Below, piece after piece: positions 19,847-29,529 of a DNA stretch of 64,000 nucleotides. Each line of letters opens with the position of its first letter. Position 1 is the stretch's first letter. The notes beneath the pieces are model-generated. The model did no database searches. It worked only from the letters and a program-made list of their open reading frames with translations, and had not been told where the DNA came from. Source of the DNA: an uncultured Gammaproteobacteria bacterium (GTDB lineage Bacteria; Pseudomonadota; Gammaproteobacteria; Pseudomonadales; Pseudohongiellaceae); contig CAJXRP010000013.1 of NCBI GenBank assembly GCA_913060495.1, positions 1-64,000 of the forward strand. The letters are read 5' to 3'. Made by a program: the position numbers and the translations under genes.

Positions 19847-21244
19847 ATGACAAATCGCATTCTGATTGTAGATGATGAGCCAGACATCCGTGAATTATTA
19901 GAAATCACGCTAGGTAGAATGTCTTTGGCTACAAGTAGCGCCAAAGACTTGGCATCAGCACGACACCTACTCTCCACTGAAAACTTTAATCTTTGTCTTA
20001 CTGATATGCGCCTTCCTGATGGAAATGGCATCGAGCTTGTCGAATACATACAGAAAGAATACAACCAGATACCAGTTGCTGTAATAACAGCCCATGGCAC
20101 AACAGAAACGGCTATCAAGGCATTAAAAACCGGCGCCTTCGATTTCGTCTCAAAGCCGGTCGACCTACAAAAACTTCGAGACATGGTGAAGTCCGCATTG
20201 CGACTTCCACAAGAACGAGGTGATGAAGCCCTAGCTGCTGACTCTCCTCAAGCTCAAAGCGGACCATCGATAACCGGCCAATCTAGCCGCGTTAAAGAGC
20301 TTCGCAGTCAGATAGCTAAACTAGCACGCAGTCAGGCGCCAATCTATATCAGCGGAGAGTCAGGCAGTGGTAAAGAACTAGCTGCACGGGCGATTCATCA
20401 GAAAAGTTCACGCGCTAGCGAACCTTTTATTGCAGTTAATTGTGGCGCGATACCTCGAGATCTAGTAGAGAGTGAACTATTCGGCCACGTCAAAGGTAGC
20501 TTTACCGGCGCTGACAACGACAAACAAGGTCTATTTCAAGCCGCACATGGAGGTACTCTATTTCTTGATGAAATCGCCGATCTACCTCTGCATACGCAGG
20601 TAAAATTACTTAGAGTTATACAAGAAAAATCTATACGGCCTGTGGGCTCACAGAATGAAAACCCCGTCGATGTAAGAATTTTAAGCGCAACACACAAAAA
20701 CTTAGCCAAGGAAGTTGAATTAGGACATATGCGTCAAGATCTCTATTTCAGGCTCAATGTAATAGAACTTGCTGTACCCAGCCTGAGAGACCGAGTAGCT
20801 GATATCCCAGAGCTTTGTCTCGCCATTTTGAACAAAATCGCAAAGGAAAACTCCGACGAAATCTGCCAGCTCAGCGATGAGGCTCAAGAGGCGCTATTGC
20901 AATATAACTTCCCTGGCAACGTGAGAGAGCTGGAAAATATTTTACAACGTGCCGCCACACTCTGCGAAAAAAATACAATTCAGGCCTCGAATCTTGAATT
21001 CATTAGCGCACCAAGTTCGGCTCCGAACCCTGCAGTTGTAGCTGAACCCACAAGTTTGGAAATCGATGACGGCGTAGAGATCGGTAAAGACTTTTCACTC
21101 GAGAAACATCTAGAATCTATAGAGATAGAGGCTATCGAGAAAGCACTAGAAGAGACACGCTGGAACAAGACTGCAGCCGCCAAGAAGCTAGGCATGTCAT
21201 TTAGGTCCCTACGCTATAGACTGAAAAAACTAGGCCTTGACTAA
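19847..21244 (+). CDS. pilR: PilR, sigma-54-dependent response regulator
   Basis: 465 residues of the NtrC family. Receiver domain with phosphoacceptor Asp53 (LCLTDMRLPDG), AAA+ domain with Walker A GESGSGKEL, the sigma-54 contact loop GSFTGA (Ser in place of the usual Ala, as in other PilR proteins) and Walker B GGTLFLDEI, and a Fis-type DNA-binding helix-turn-helix at the end (WNKTAAAKKLGMSFRSLRYRL). Activates pilin transcription when phosphorylated by PilS. The pilus genes beside it are the natural context. Confidence 0.96.
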   Translation: MTNRILIVDDEPDIRELLEITLGRMSLATSSAKDLASARHLLSTENFNLCLTDMRLPDGNGIELVEYIQKEYNQIPVAVITAHGTTETAIKALKTGAFDFVSKPVDLQKLRDMVKSALRLPQERGDEALAADSPQAQSGPSITGQSSRVKELRSQIAKLARSQAPIYISGESGSGKELAARAIHQKSSRASEPFIAVNCGAIPRDLVESELFGHVKGSFTGADNDKQGLFQAAHGGTLFLDEIADLPLHTQVKLLRVIQEKSIRPVGSQNENPVDVRILSATHKNLAKEVELGHMRQDLYFRLNVIELAVPSLRDRVADIPELCLAILNKIAKENSDEICQLSDEAQEALLQYNFPGNVRELENILQRAATLCEKNTIQASNLEFISAPSSAPNPAVVAEPTSLEIDDGVEIGKDFSLEKHLESIEIEAIEKALEETRWNKTAAAKKLGMSFRSLRYRLKKLGLD

Positions 21245-21392
21245 GAAGGCTTCCCCCATCGGAGCAGCCATTCCCTAAAGGCCTGCTTCGCTCGACGTAA
21301 TTCACACCATGATCTAGACAATATTTTTGCTGAAGTATCTCTATATTCTGAAATCACACCTACACTTAATTAGGGGTTTAGATCAGCAATAC

Positions 21393-21400
21393 AAGGAGGT
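21393..21400 (+). promoter_or_regulatory. Perfect Shine-Dalgarno deciding a TTG start
   Basis: AAGGAGGT lies 6 bases before TTG at 21407 and 15 bases before the first in-frame ATG at 21416. The spacing favours the TTG as start of the FimT-like pseudopilin. Confidence 0.7.
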
Positions 21401-21406
21401 GCGATC

Positions 21407-21967
21407 TTGAAGTCCATGGCAGGCTTGTCACTACTTGAACTATTTATTTCTCTGGGCATATTGTCGATACTGCTTAGTATCTCGTTACCCGACCTCAGTG
21501 AGTTCACAGGGTCTATATCTGGGGATGTGACTCTGAGAAAACTGGCAAGCGCAGTGCAGCTCAGTAAATCCACCGCAATTGCAACGGATACTACGGTTAC
21601 GTTATGCCGCTCGATTAGCGGCTTAACCTGTGGCGGGCGCTGGCAAGACGGCGTCATTATTTTTACCGACCGAAACCAAGATCAGCTTATCAACGAAAGC
21701 GACAGATTAGTCCGCCACATTACGCTCCCGAATGGGAATGGTCATATTAAATTCAGGGCATTTCAGAACAAACAGACCTTACAACTTACGAGTCTAGGCA
21801 CGACTGTGTACCAGAATGGAAATTTCACTTACTGCCCTTTTTCAGGCAACCACCTGTTCGCGAGGCAATTAATTATTAGTCGAACTGCCAGAATGCGATT
21901 CGCTCAAGACAAAGATGGGGATGGAGTAAGGGAAGATAGCCGCGGAAGGCCATTGAATTGCGATTAA
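21407..21967 (+). CDS. fimT: GspH/FimT family minor pseudopilin
   Basis: 186 residues from a TTG start (see the upstream Shine-Dalgarno). A very short leader MKSMAG is followed by the prepilin core LSLLELFISLGILSILL with the usual Glu at +5, the PilD cleavage site lying after Gly6. The rest is a GspH-like beta domain with paired cysteines (CRSISGLTC; CPF...NCD) and an Asp-rich tail (DKDGDGVRED) that could bind calcium. Minor component of type IV pilus initiation. Lies 162 bases after pilR, on the same strand, and converges with pilE 9 bases away. Confidence 0.85.
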   Translation: MKSMAGLSLLELFISLGILSILLSISLPDLSEFTGSISGDVTLRKLASAVQLSKSTAIATDTTVTLCRSISGLTCGGRWQDGVIIFTDRNQDQLINESDRLVRHITLPNGNGHIKFRAFQNKQTLQLTSLGTTVYQNGNFTYCPFSGNHLFARQLIISRTARMRFAQDKDGDGVREDSRGRPLNCD

Positions 21968-21976
21968 AGCTGCAAA

Positions 21977-22411
21977 CTATCGCTGCCAACACTCGTCGGT
22001 AGTATCACCGGTTGCGCCGCGAGCGCCAGTATCCGAATAGGTTAATGTTGTACAAGTATCTGCTGTCTGATCATTCTGCGCAGTAGCAGTGGCTAGAAAA
22101 CAAGTAGCAATCGTTCCAGCCCCACAGGCGCTAACACTGATTGCATAAAAACCGTTCTGCGTAGTGCGATCGCGACCTGCCACTACAGGACTATTAAGCG
22201 GGGTTGCGTCGTCAACATAGGTATTGAAATTCGAAAAATAGCGCTCTTGATCTGAAGCCACTTGCAGCAGTTCAGTCTTGGCTTCAGCACGAGCAGATCT
22301 CCGCACGCTATTTTGATAGGCGGGCAAGGCGATGCTCGTTAGGACTCCCATAATAGCGACTACTATGAGCATCTCTAGCAGGGTAAATCCATTCGATCTT
22401 GTTTGCTGCAT
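21977..22411 (-). CDS. pilE: PilE-type minor pilin
   Basis: 144 residues. Prepilin signal MQQTRSNG followed by FTLLEMLIVVAIMGVLTSI, with Glu at +5, cleaved by the prepilin peptidase. The globular part carries four Cys (SACGAG, ATCFL, DTCTT, DECWQR), probably two disulfides, one closing the C-terminal D-loop. Last gene of the inverted minor-pilin operon, the same place pilE has after pilY1/pilY2 in Pseudomonas. Minor rather than main pilin is inferred from this context. Confidence 0.9.
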   Translation of the reverse strand: MQQTRSNGFTLLEMLIVVAIMGVLTSIALPAYQNSVRRSARAEAKTELLQVASDQERYFSNFNTYVDDATPLNSPVVAGRDRTTQNGFYAISVSACGAGTIATCFLATATAQNDQTADTCTTLTYSDTGARGATGDTTDECWQR

Positions 22412-22468
22412 ATCTAAGCGCCTAGGGCATAGTTCGGTTTACAACTGCAATTCTTACGAACTAAAGTA

Positions 22469-22822
22469 TCAACTTTCTTCGAGAGCTTCAATTAAATTGA
22501 GCGGCCCCAGAACTTCAATTCTGGCCAATACCCCACTTCGATTCAATACGAAGCGGACAACTAGGCCTCTGTTTAGAAAATCGGAGCCCACTTCTTCGCC
22601 GTCGTAGAACACCTGTGTTACGTCAAAATTAAAGCCATGATCTCGACCAGATATCACGAGAACACCTTCGCTTCGCCGAATATCCTCGATGGTACCGGTC
22701 TGCGCACCGGAAAGCACACTCTGTGCCGATAGTGTCGTGGAGCTTACCAACACAATTAACAACAGCCACCGGCGAACATTTATTTCGAGGATCAACTTCA
22801 TTATTGCAATAGTTTTTCTCAC
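22469..22822 (-). CDS. Small secreted protein in PilY2 position
   Basis: 117 residues with a signal peptide (WLLLIVLVSSTTLSAQ). The mature part, about 80 residues, looks like a small beta domain (TGTIEDIRRSEGVLVISGRDHGFNF) similar to OB-fold or PilY2-type sequences. It lies between pilY1 (25 bases) and pilE (57 bases), exactly where Pseudomonas has pilY2. I call it PilY2-like from position and size; sequence similarity is not certain. Start could be the eighth codon (MKLILEIN). Confidence 0.7.
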   Translation of the reverse strand: MRKTIAIMKLILEINVRRWLLLIVLVSSTTLSAQSVLSGAQTGTIEDIRRSEGVLVISGRDHGFNFDVTQVFYDGEEVGSDFLNRGLVVRFVLNRSGVLARIEVLGPLNLIEALEES

Positions 22823-22847
22823 TGCATTACTCCCATCACTATCTCAC

Positions 22848-25800
22848 CTACTCTAGTTGTCGCCACGATTGCCTCCCGAAAGATTCTACTCCGACACTTA
22901 ATTGAATCACATCGATGTCGCCACTAGCTCCACTACCGAATGCCACATCTGCTGCGCCATTCGAAAGTATACTGACCGTAGGCATAATACCCACGTCTGA
23001 GGCTCTACCAGATGCATCAGTGTCGTCGCCATCATACTCGCCGTCGTTATTCAGATCGAAGGCTGGAAATTCAAGAGCACCACCACTCCTAAAATCAAGC
23101 TCCATCAAGAAACTAGTTCCACCGAACTCACATTCAACCGATGAGGGCACCAGCGTGGTAAATATCACGCGTCCGCCCCTGACGATTGCATTAGTGACCT
23201 GTCGTTCACCAAAATTACTGGCATTTGGAGCTCCCTCGACCTCCTCAGGCATCAGATCAAGCTTCCACCCTAAATGGCTATCCCAATTAATCTCATTATC
23301 AGACACATCCCGAAGCGTGTATGTTTCATCATCAACGCCGTCATCGTCGGTATCGAACGCCTGCTGATATTGATCAGTTATTGTCTGCACCAATAAGTTT
23401 GAACTATCGAATGGCGTGAGAGATCCCGCATTCTTATCCCAAATACCATAGAACGATTGCGTAGTTTGCCCTGTAGGATCATTGTCGAGAATTTCGACGT
23501 ATTTCCCTGTGCCGAAGAAAACCATAAAACCTCCCAAGTCATCAGGGTGCAACGTTGCTTGAGGTTGAGACGTAATTGGCTGATTTGCAGTTGCTGTGAA
23601 CAAAGGATCCGGTGTGCCCGCTGAAACAAAATCACTATCCCAAGCGTTAGGGTTTGAGTTTGTAACATCGAACTTCCACATATTACCTAGAAGGTCGCCC
23701 CCATAAATATAGTCAACGATTGAATCCCCATCTGCATCGATCATCAGCGGAGTGGCCAAACCATTTGGCGTAGCAACATCACCCGCCAATGTGTCGATTT
23801 TCTTAATGAGATTGCCTGTTTCTATATCAACGATGTATAGCACGGCATGTCCAGTCACACTCGCATTACCATCGGCTTCTGTATTGTTATAGCCATTACC
23901 AAATACTGCCGCCCAGGTACCATCGGCCATCTTTGCTATCTGCGGCCTGCCATAGGTGTAGCCAAGATCCGCATCATCAGTATCATCGAATTCCCACAGA
24001 GCAATATCCGCTGCATTAGCCTCGCTGTATATAGAGGGATCGGTCACATCGAGTGCATATACGCCCTGGCCTCCGCCTCCTAATCCACCAGCTAATACAG
24101 TTCGCCACAATCCTGGCGAGACACTACCCGGATCATTCATATTCGGCATAAAAACATCGATGATATTCGGGCCGGCATCAACAAAATAGCGGTGCTCATA
24201 ATCTTCAGAAGTCAGTTCTGATAAATACTTATAGGCTGCATTAGGCACATACGCTATAACCTCTTCGCCAGTATCCTCGGCAAAGCCATGCAACATACCG
24301 TCATTTGCACCCACGTATACAACTCCGTCGCGCGTCGCATTTTGTGTTACAAAATCATTGTAAGACTTTGCCTCAAAATCATCCGCATAACGTCCCGTGG
24401 GTTCCTTAACAAATTTAGGGTCAGAGTTTACGATGTCACCGAGTACGCTGCCTCGAATTCTGAAATCCTGCCCTTGCCCTTCATTAGATTCATCGCCGCG
24501 CAAGAAGTTTACAAGAGCTGACCCATAGTCCTGATTCGTAGAAATTTCGCTTACATCTACCGTAGCGATATCCTCGGGTGGAGTGGTCATCAACGCTGCA
24601 ATCTGGCTCGATGTCATTTCTACAAGCGAGTCAGGAGACGTGTAGTCTGCCGGGAATCTAAATGGAATGCCTTGACCCTCCGGATCACCTCCAGGAACAA
24701 CATCGGCTTCGGGGTTGTAGGTGATGATCTCTCTGCCAGTATCGTAATTCTGAGCGTTCACCTTAGAGCCAGCTTCCCAGTCAGATGTTGGTTCGATGCT
24801 TCCATCAAGATTAATCTGGAACGCAAGCAACTGCCCCTTCCAGTCTGAGCTATCAAAACGCGCCTGAAACAAATGGCTTCCCGCATTCAGCGAGCCCGTA
24901 TTCGTGGCAACCGATGCAGCGGAACCGATCCGGTCGGAGATTTCCAGCAACGCCTCACCTATCGCCGCAGCCACACCCTCTGTGGTCTGTGCGGACACAA
25001 AGGTGCCAGCACTATTGAACGCAGCGTGCCAGGTATCATCGATCTTTTCTGGCTCTGTATTAATAGCCCCAATAGTCCAAGGAGAACTAGGTAGCAGCTC
25101 GGCTGGCGGGGTCACAATATCGTCGGGCCAGCCATCACCATTTGTATCTACCCGATTACCCACAACACCAAACGCCACACTGAACGTCACCATATGTTGA
25201 GTATCTTTCTGATCGGCCGGTGAAGTTGGCACATCATTAGGCAAAGGACTAAGGTCTTCATCGTAATAATAATACGCAACATCAGCTAAGGTATCGTGAT
25301 TGCCATCGCCATCGTTATCCACAATTCTTGAACTTAGACTATCACTGCTTGACCAATACCCATCGGTAAACAATACCGTATAGTTTTGCTGACAGGCCGA
25401 AATAATGGGGTTTGTCCTGCCAGAAAGCTCGTCAGAATAATAGCGACCTGCCAATTCCAATCCGCTACGTAGTCGAGTACCTCTAGCACGCTGTCGGTAA
25501 GCGAAAAGAGCATCCAGTGCAGCCGTATTGTGAGCCGGAAAATCTTCCTCTAGCACGCTTTCTAGCGGCACTTCCCGAAATAGACTACCGGGATCGTACA
25601 GTATACTCAGACCGAATCGAAACGTATCATTGGCTTCTATAACGCGCGCAACCGCAGCCTTCATCACGAAGGCGCGACGACGATGGTATTGATACCAGTT
25701 TGCAATGTTCTGCTGCGCCTCGGTGACAGTTCTTCCCCAAGGGTCTTCTTCGACGCCGCTAAGATTGTCTGTGCTTCCAACTGTGCCAAAACAATCTTCA

Positions 25801-26606
25801 TACTGCCAATCAGTGGTATCAGCAGCATCGTTATCGTCACACCTTGAAGATGACGCATTGTCAACACTATCAAAAGTTGTAGTCAGATATACCACATCGA
25901 TATCCGATGCATTGACTTGGTAGGTGGTATGACTATCCCAAAGGTCCACTATGCCATTAGCGCCGTCTGTAACATCGCTAGTCCCATAGACTCTTCCGTC
26001 TGGATCGTCATCCTCATCATAACCAAGATTGTCGATCCACACATCGTACTCAAAGCCTGCCAGATTGCGTCTTCTGCTATAACCTGGGTTACTTGACTCT
26101 GGATGACTTCTAACGTTGTTGAAAACTGCGTCAGGAAAATCCGGCCAAGGCTGGTAAGTCGCTGCAGGGTTGTAATACATGATATTAAAGTCGGAGTTAC
26201 GTACCCGCCAATCTCTTAATGCTGCGCCGGATTCGTCTTCTAGAACACAACTGTTGTAGACATCATCATTGTTGTCGAAGATATAGTAATACGTTGCCCC
26301 ATCACCGCAGTCCCAACTTCTGTAGGACCCTGATTCGCCACGAAAAGTACCACCAGTTATAGCGGCGCGAGTGTTATCGCTCCTCCAATAATTTCTGTGA
26401 TACTGGAACCTTGGAGTCAAGGTTTCCCAATCCATGGAACCGGAGTCGTCCAGCATGAAGAAAATATTTGGAGGGATTGACGTTCCCAAAAATAGAGGGC
26501 TACGAGACAGCGCCATCTCTGCCGCCTGCACCGTAGTAGCAGCCGCCATTAGATACAGTGAAGCGATCCATGATAGAAATAGTCGAATATGTAATTTTGA
26601 GCTCAT
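22848..26606 (-). CDS. pilY1: PilY1, pilus tip adhesin / assembly protein
   Basis: 1252 residues with a signal peptide (cut near VQAAE, about 29). The N-terminal half has a von Willebrand A-like domain with the MIDAS start LDDSGSMDW (D-x-S-x-S) and several Asp/Asn-rich calcium-type loops (DNDGDGNHD, DTNGDGWPDD). The C-terminal half is the PilY1 beta-propeller (YVGANDGMLHGF; DADGDSIVDYIYGGDLLGNM, the regulatory calcium site). An RGD occurs in FLRGDESNEG. Acts at the pilus tip in adhesion, surface sensing and pilus extension/retraction balance, with the minor pilins encoded around it. Confidence 0.95.
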   Translation of the reverse strand: MSSKLHIRLFLSWIASLYLMAAATTVQAAEMALSRSPLFLGTSIPPNIFFMLDDSGSMDWETLTPRFQYHRNYWRSDNTRAAITGGTFRGESGSYRSWDCGDGATYYYIFDNNDDVYNSCVLEDESGAALRDWRVRNSDFNIMYYNPAATYQPWPDFPDAVFNNVRSHPESSNPGYSRRRNLAGFEYDVWIDNLGYDEDDDPDGRVYGTSDVTDGANGIVDLWDSHTTYQVNASDIDVVYLTTTFDSVDNASSSRCDDNDAADTTDWQYEDCFGTVGSTDNLSGVEEDPWGRTVTEAQQNIANWYQYHRRRAFVMKAAVARVIEANDTFRFGLSILYDPGSLFREVPLESVLEEDFPAHNTAALDALFAYRQRARGTRLRSGLELAGRYYSDELSGRTNPIISACQQNYTVLFTDGYWSSSDSLSSRIVDNDGDGNHDTLADVAYYYYDEDLSPLPNDVPTSPADQKDTQHMVTFSVAFGVVGNRVDTNGDGWPDDIVTPPAELLPSSPWTIGAINTEPEKIDDTWHAAFNSAGTFVSAQTTEGVAAAIGEALLEISDRIGSAASVATNTGSLNAGSHLFQARFDSSDWKGQLLAFQINLDGSIEPTSDWEAGSKVNAQNYDTGREIITYNPEADVVPGGDPEGQGIPFRFPADYTSPDSLVEMTSSQIAALMTTPPEDIATVDVSEISTNQDYGSALVNFLRGDESNEGQGQDFRIRGSVLGDIVNSDPKFVKEPTGRYADDFEAKSYNDFVTQNATRDGVVYVGANDGMLHGFAEDTGEEVIAYVPNAAYKYLSELTSEDYEHRYFVDAGPNIIDVFMPNMNDPGSVSPGLWRTVLAGGLGGGGQGVYALDVTDPSIYSEANAADIALWEFDDTDDADLGYTYGRPQIAKMADGTWAAVFGNGYNNTEADGNASVTGHAVLYIVDIETGNLIKKIDTLAGDVATPNGLATPLMIDADGDSIVDYIYGGDLLGNMWKFDVTNSNPNAWDSDFVSAGTPDPLFTATANQPITSQPQATLHPDDLGGFMVFFGTGKYVEILDNDPTGQTTQSFYGIWDKNAGSLTPFDSSNLLVQTITDQYQQAFDTDDDGVDDETYTLRDVSDNEINWDSHLGWKLDLMPEEVEGAPNASNFGERQVTNAIVRGGRVIFTTLVPSSVECEFGGTSFLMELDFRSGGALEFPAFDLNNDGEYDGDDTDASGRASDVGIMPTVSILSNGAADVAFGSGASGDIDVIQLSVGVESFGRQSWRQLE

Positions 26607-26636
26607 AATGGTCTCCCAGGTTTTACGCCAGAAATT

Positions 26637-27209
26637 CTAGTTATAGGATTGAACAAAAGTGGATTGCACGCGCACAGCCGTGTTTGGATTAACACCAACG
26701 CCACGCGCAGTAATTCGATGAAAAGTCCTCGACCGAGGAGTCTCACCCGAGCCTGTGGCAAGCGACTCTCCACTATCTACGGTACGGTATTCTTCAATGA
26801 CGTAACCAGGTTGGGAAGAAACACCTGCTACCCCGGCGATAGCGTCAGCATTTGTGCCCCACCATGCCCCATCGATATTTGAGTGATCCCACCAGTACTT
26901 GCCATCAGCCGCCGATGGATCCATCGAGTTCTCCGACCAAACTCTAGTGCTACCATCGCCACTTACGATTGGGACTGTTGTCTGTGTAAGCAACCAAGCT
27001 TCTGCGTTCTTCAAGGCCGATTCAGCCGATTGAAATGCCAATGTATGATCGCGCATATTGCTAGACATACGCTCTTCCAAAACCGTGGTCTCCATACCCG
27101 ATGTCCCCATTACTGTCAAAATGGACAGAAACACCAAACAGAACACCAGAATCGCGCCGCTTTGCTGACGAGGTAAGGGGGATTGTGGATATTTTTGCAT
27201 TTTCTTCAT
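26637..27209 (-). CDS. pilX: PilX minor pilin
   Basis: 190 residues. Basic leader then SGAILVFCLVFLSILTVMG, which lacks the +5 Glu, as in PilX and its GspK counterpart, followed by the PilX signature MSSNMRDHTLAFQSAESALKNAE. Part of the priming complex with FimU, PilV and PilW that places PilY1 at the tip. pilY1 follows after 30 bases. Start may be the ATG at 27200 instead. Confidence 0.92.
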   Translation of the reverse strand: MKKMQKYPQSPLPRQQSGAILVFCLVFLSILTVMGTSGMETTVLEERMSSNMRDHTLAFQSAESALKNAEAWLLTQTTVPIVSGDGSTRVWSENSMDPSAADGKYWWDHSNIDGAWWGTNADAIAGVAGVSSQPGYVIEEYRTVDSGESLATGSGETPRSRTFHRITARGVGVNPNTAVRVQSTFVQSYN

Positions 27210-27292
27210 AAACTCAACTTTACTCGATTCAATCTGGAATACCGTGACGAAACTCTAGCTTCCGAGCGATAATAGCCCCTTCAAAGCCCTAT

Positions 27293-28477
27293 TTACGTGC
27301 CAAGAGCCCGATTTCGCAGGCTAATGGTATTGGTAAAAACCCGCCGCACCCTCGTATCCGCAGGTAAACTACCATTACCGGTTCCCCCGTCGTAGATTAC
27401 TCCGTCGAAGGTATATGCCTGCGGCGCAGGTACTGAGCCGTCTTCAATCGACTGCATAAGCAAGCTTATTCTGACGCTAATAACCTTGGAAAACTCAGTA
27501 ACAAGATTCGCTGGAACGTAAGCATCTACGGTGTTGCGAACATCCAAGTCTATATTTATGCCATACAAAATCTGCATGCTCTCCACGCCTTCAATCAGCT
27601 CTTCAGCGACTCCGGCTGTGCCAGTAGCACTCAGTTGGCGGCGAAAAAGCGAAGAAGGGTTGGTAGCAACATCACCTCTCTTACCGACATAAAATATAGT
27701 GCCTTCGAGTCGGACTACTTCCGCCGGATCGGCTACCGAGGTAACCGAAGAAATAGTTGCAGGTGAATCGTTGCCGGGATTACATGCGCTTGAAAGCGCA
27801 ATGGTACTGGTAGTCGCCGGACCAGCGTCGGCAGTGACAGAACAGGCCTGCACGAAGTCCGCCTGCTCGCAATCGGATATTATAAGGAAATCGTTAGCGG
27901 CAATTCCTGCATCTGACTCGGCCTGAATCGACGCTGCGAGGCCCTCAGTTATTGAAGTAACAAGCCCTGGGGTCCCTGCTGCATTCCAAATACGAATAAT
28001 GTCTGAGTTAGGCACCGCATTAAACGTTGGAATAACATGCCCCGCCTCGCCGTTGGTCCATTCTGCAGTGTTAGTTGAAACAACGGCCGCATTCAGAGCG
28101 CCATTGTTGATAACTCCCGGATTAGTCCCAGCAGCTTCCCAGCCCTGAACACCGAATTGCGGCTGAAACGTAGCCGGAGGTCCATCGAGTATATTATTTA
28201 CGCTAATCCCCTCTATAGAACTCAGGCAGCCCAAATAACCAGCCATGCGGACTTCCTGGGACAAGAAGTTAGTAGCAAAGCGCCCATTTTCCTGAATGCG
28301 TTGCCGCGCCTCTCTATCTCTTTCCGTAGTATTGCTACCCGTATAGATCTGCACGACACCTGTCGCCAGTGTTAGCCCCAACACCATGCTTACCAACAAC
28401 TCTATCAAGCTGAGGCCGTGACTTTTTGAAATGTCTATTGCTGTTCTTTGCATCATATTTATTACTATCACGCCCAC
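27293..28477 (-). CDS. pilW: PilW minor pilin
   Basis: 394 residues. Prepilin core HGLSLIELLVSMVLGLTL with the +5 Glu, then the PilW block (RQRIQENGRFATNFLSQEVRMAGYLGC). Large beta-rich C-terminal domain. The open frame begins with GTG at 28477, directly at the pilV stop; ATGs at 28456 and 28453 are alternatives, and no clear ribosome-binding site chooses. Minor-pilin subunit of the tip complex. Confidence 0.92.
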   Translation of the reverse strand: MGVIVINMMQRTAIDISKSHGLSLIELLVSMVLGLTLATGVVQIYTGSNTTERDREARQRIQENGRFATNFLSQEVRMAGYLGCLSSIEGISVNNILDGPPATFQPQFGVQGWEAAGTNPGVINNGALNAAVVSTNTAEWTNGEAGHVIPTFNAVPNSDIIRIWNAAGTPGLVTSITEGLAASIQAESDAGIAANDFLIISDCEQADFVQACSVTADAGPATTSTIALSSACNPGNDSPATISSVTSVADPAEVVRLEGTIFYVGKRGDVATNPSSLFRRQLSATGTAGVAEELIEGVESMQILYGINIDLDVRNTVDAYVPANLVTEFSKVISVRISLLMQSIEDGSVPAPQAYTFDGVIYDGGTGNGSLPADTRVRRVFTNTISLRNRALGT

Positions 28478-28999
28478 TTATAGCGGCTGAAATGTCGTTC
28501 GAAAAGCCTGATCTGCCGTACCATTTCGATCATCGTCCCACCACAGCTTTATCGCATAAATACTGCCAGCACCATCGCAGGCATTTGCCGCGGCTGTTCC
28601 ATCGGTCGGTGTCGAATCCAAGCAAACTACAGAGGCTCCCAGTGGAAGTGCAGCTGCTGCCGTCGCTGACCAATCCAGAATGTCTTGCCTCGCCATCTGC
28701 GCAGAGCTACAGCCGATTGCAGTAAAGCAATTAGCTGTTGCAGCGCCTGTGGCATCGTCGTAATCCCCGTCAGCAACACCAACGATATTTGCGCGCATTC
28801 TCTCCACCATATCGACACTCAAGGTTGTCGCGATGGTGCGGAAATAGGAAGCTTGATTCCCACGAAGGCTAACCGCTTGCACTCCTGCCATACCCAACAT
28901 ACCGAAAGACAGCACAAGCAGAGACACTAGCACCTCTATTAGCGTGCTACCGAGTTGAAAAGAGAGAACCCCATTTGAATTATGTTGTCTCAAGGACAT
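28478..28999 (-). CDS. pilV: PilV minor pilin
   Basis: 173 residues. Prepilin core GSTLIEVLVSLLVLSFGMLG with +5 Glu, followed by GVQAVSLRGNQASYFRTIA and VERMRAN, typical of PilV. Four Cys in the globular domain. Its start overlaps the fimU 3' end by 10 bases, so the two are coupled. Confidence 0.92.
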   Translation of the reverse strand: MSLRQHNSNGVLSFQLGSTLIEVLVSLLVLSFGMLGMAGVQAVSLRGNQASYFRTIATTLSVDMVERMRANIVGVADGDYDDATGAATANCFTAIGCSSAQMARQDILDWSATAAAALPLGASVVCLDSTPTDGTAAANACDGAGSIYAIKLWWDDDRNGTADQAFRTTFQPL

Positions 29000-29529
29000 A
29001 CCAACCCTCCTTCAATGCGCCGGCCTCGACCTGAAAGGCCAATCTCAACTGAGCGTGCATTGGCTGAATTTGCCGTTGATGGGCAGAGCAGCATCGTTTG
29101 AACCCCTGCAGTAGCACTGAACCCCATGCTATTGTATTCCATAAAATTTGTTGTGACGGTGAGTACGCTGTTTGCACCCAGTGCATCAAATACACGGATT
29201 ACGACGTCACCAGCATCTATTGAGCCAGATGCTCCATCGGCATCGCCATTCACGTCTACAAAGACTATCCACCCTGTCGACCAACTCGCCGCGTCACAAT
29301 CTATACCGTCGTTGCTAGGACAAATGCCTACGTTCGTGCCGCGCTTGATCGCTTCGCTACGTGCTAGATTAAGCGTAGTCACAAACATCTTTGCTTGCGA
29401 ATTAGTAACATTACTCTCAATCGTGTCCTGAAAATTAGGCAGCGACACAGCAATCAAGATGCCCAATATTCCTACTGTTACCAGCAGCTCAATCAGAGAA
29501 TAACCCTTGTTATTATTACAGTTTCTCAA
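28990..29529 (-). CDS. fimU: FimU/FimT-family minor pilin, first gene of operon
   Basis: 179 residues. Prepilin core KGYSLIELLVTVGILGILI with +5 Glu; GspH-type globular domain (LNLARSEAIKRGTNVGICPS) with paired Cys. Position before pilV makes it the fimU equivalent. Heads the operon fimU-pilV-pilW-pilX-pilY1-(pilY2-like)-pilE, which runs toward pilR. The other GspH/FimT gene at 21.4 kb is on the opposite strand. Confidence 0.9.
   Translation of the reverse strand: MRNCNNNKGYSLIELLVTVGILGILIAVSLPNFQDTIESNVTNSQAKMFVTTLNLARSEAIKRGTNVGICPSNDGIDCDAASWSTGWIVFVDVNGDADGASGSIDAGDVVIRVFDALGANSVLTVTTNFMEYNSMGFSATAGVQTMLLCPSTANSANARSVEIGLSGRGRRIEGGLVCP

Noticed and set aside
20500-20520. GSFTGA instead of GAFTGA in PilR as a defect
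   Set aside because: As far as I recall, other PilR proteins have the same Ser, so it is normal for the family.
22915-25923. Several plus-strand frames opposite pilY1, up to 150 codons
   Set aside because: Antisense shadows of a long Asp/Ser-rich gene; no start signals or motifs.
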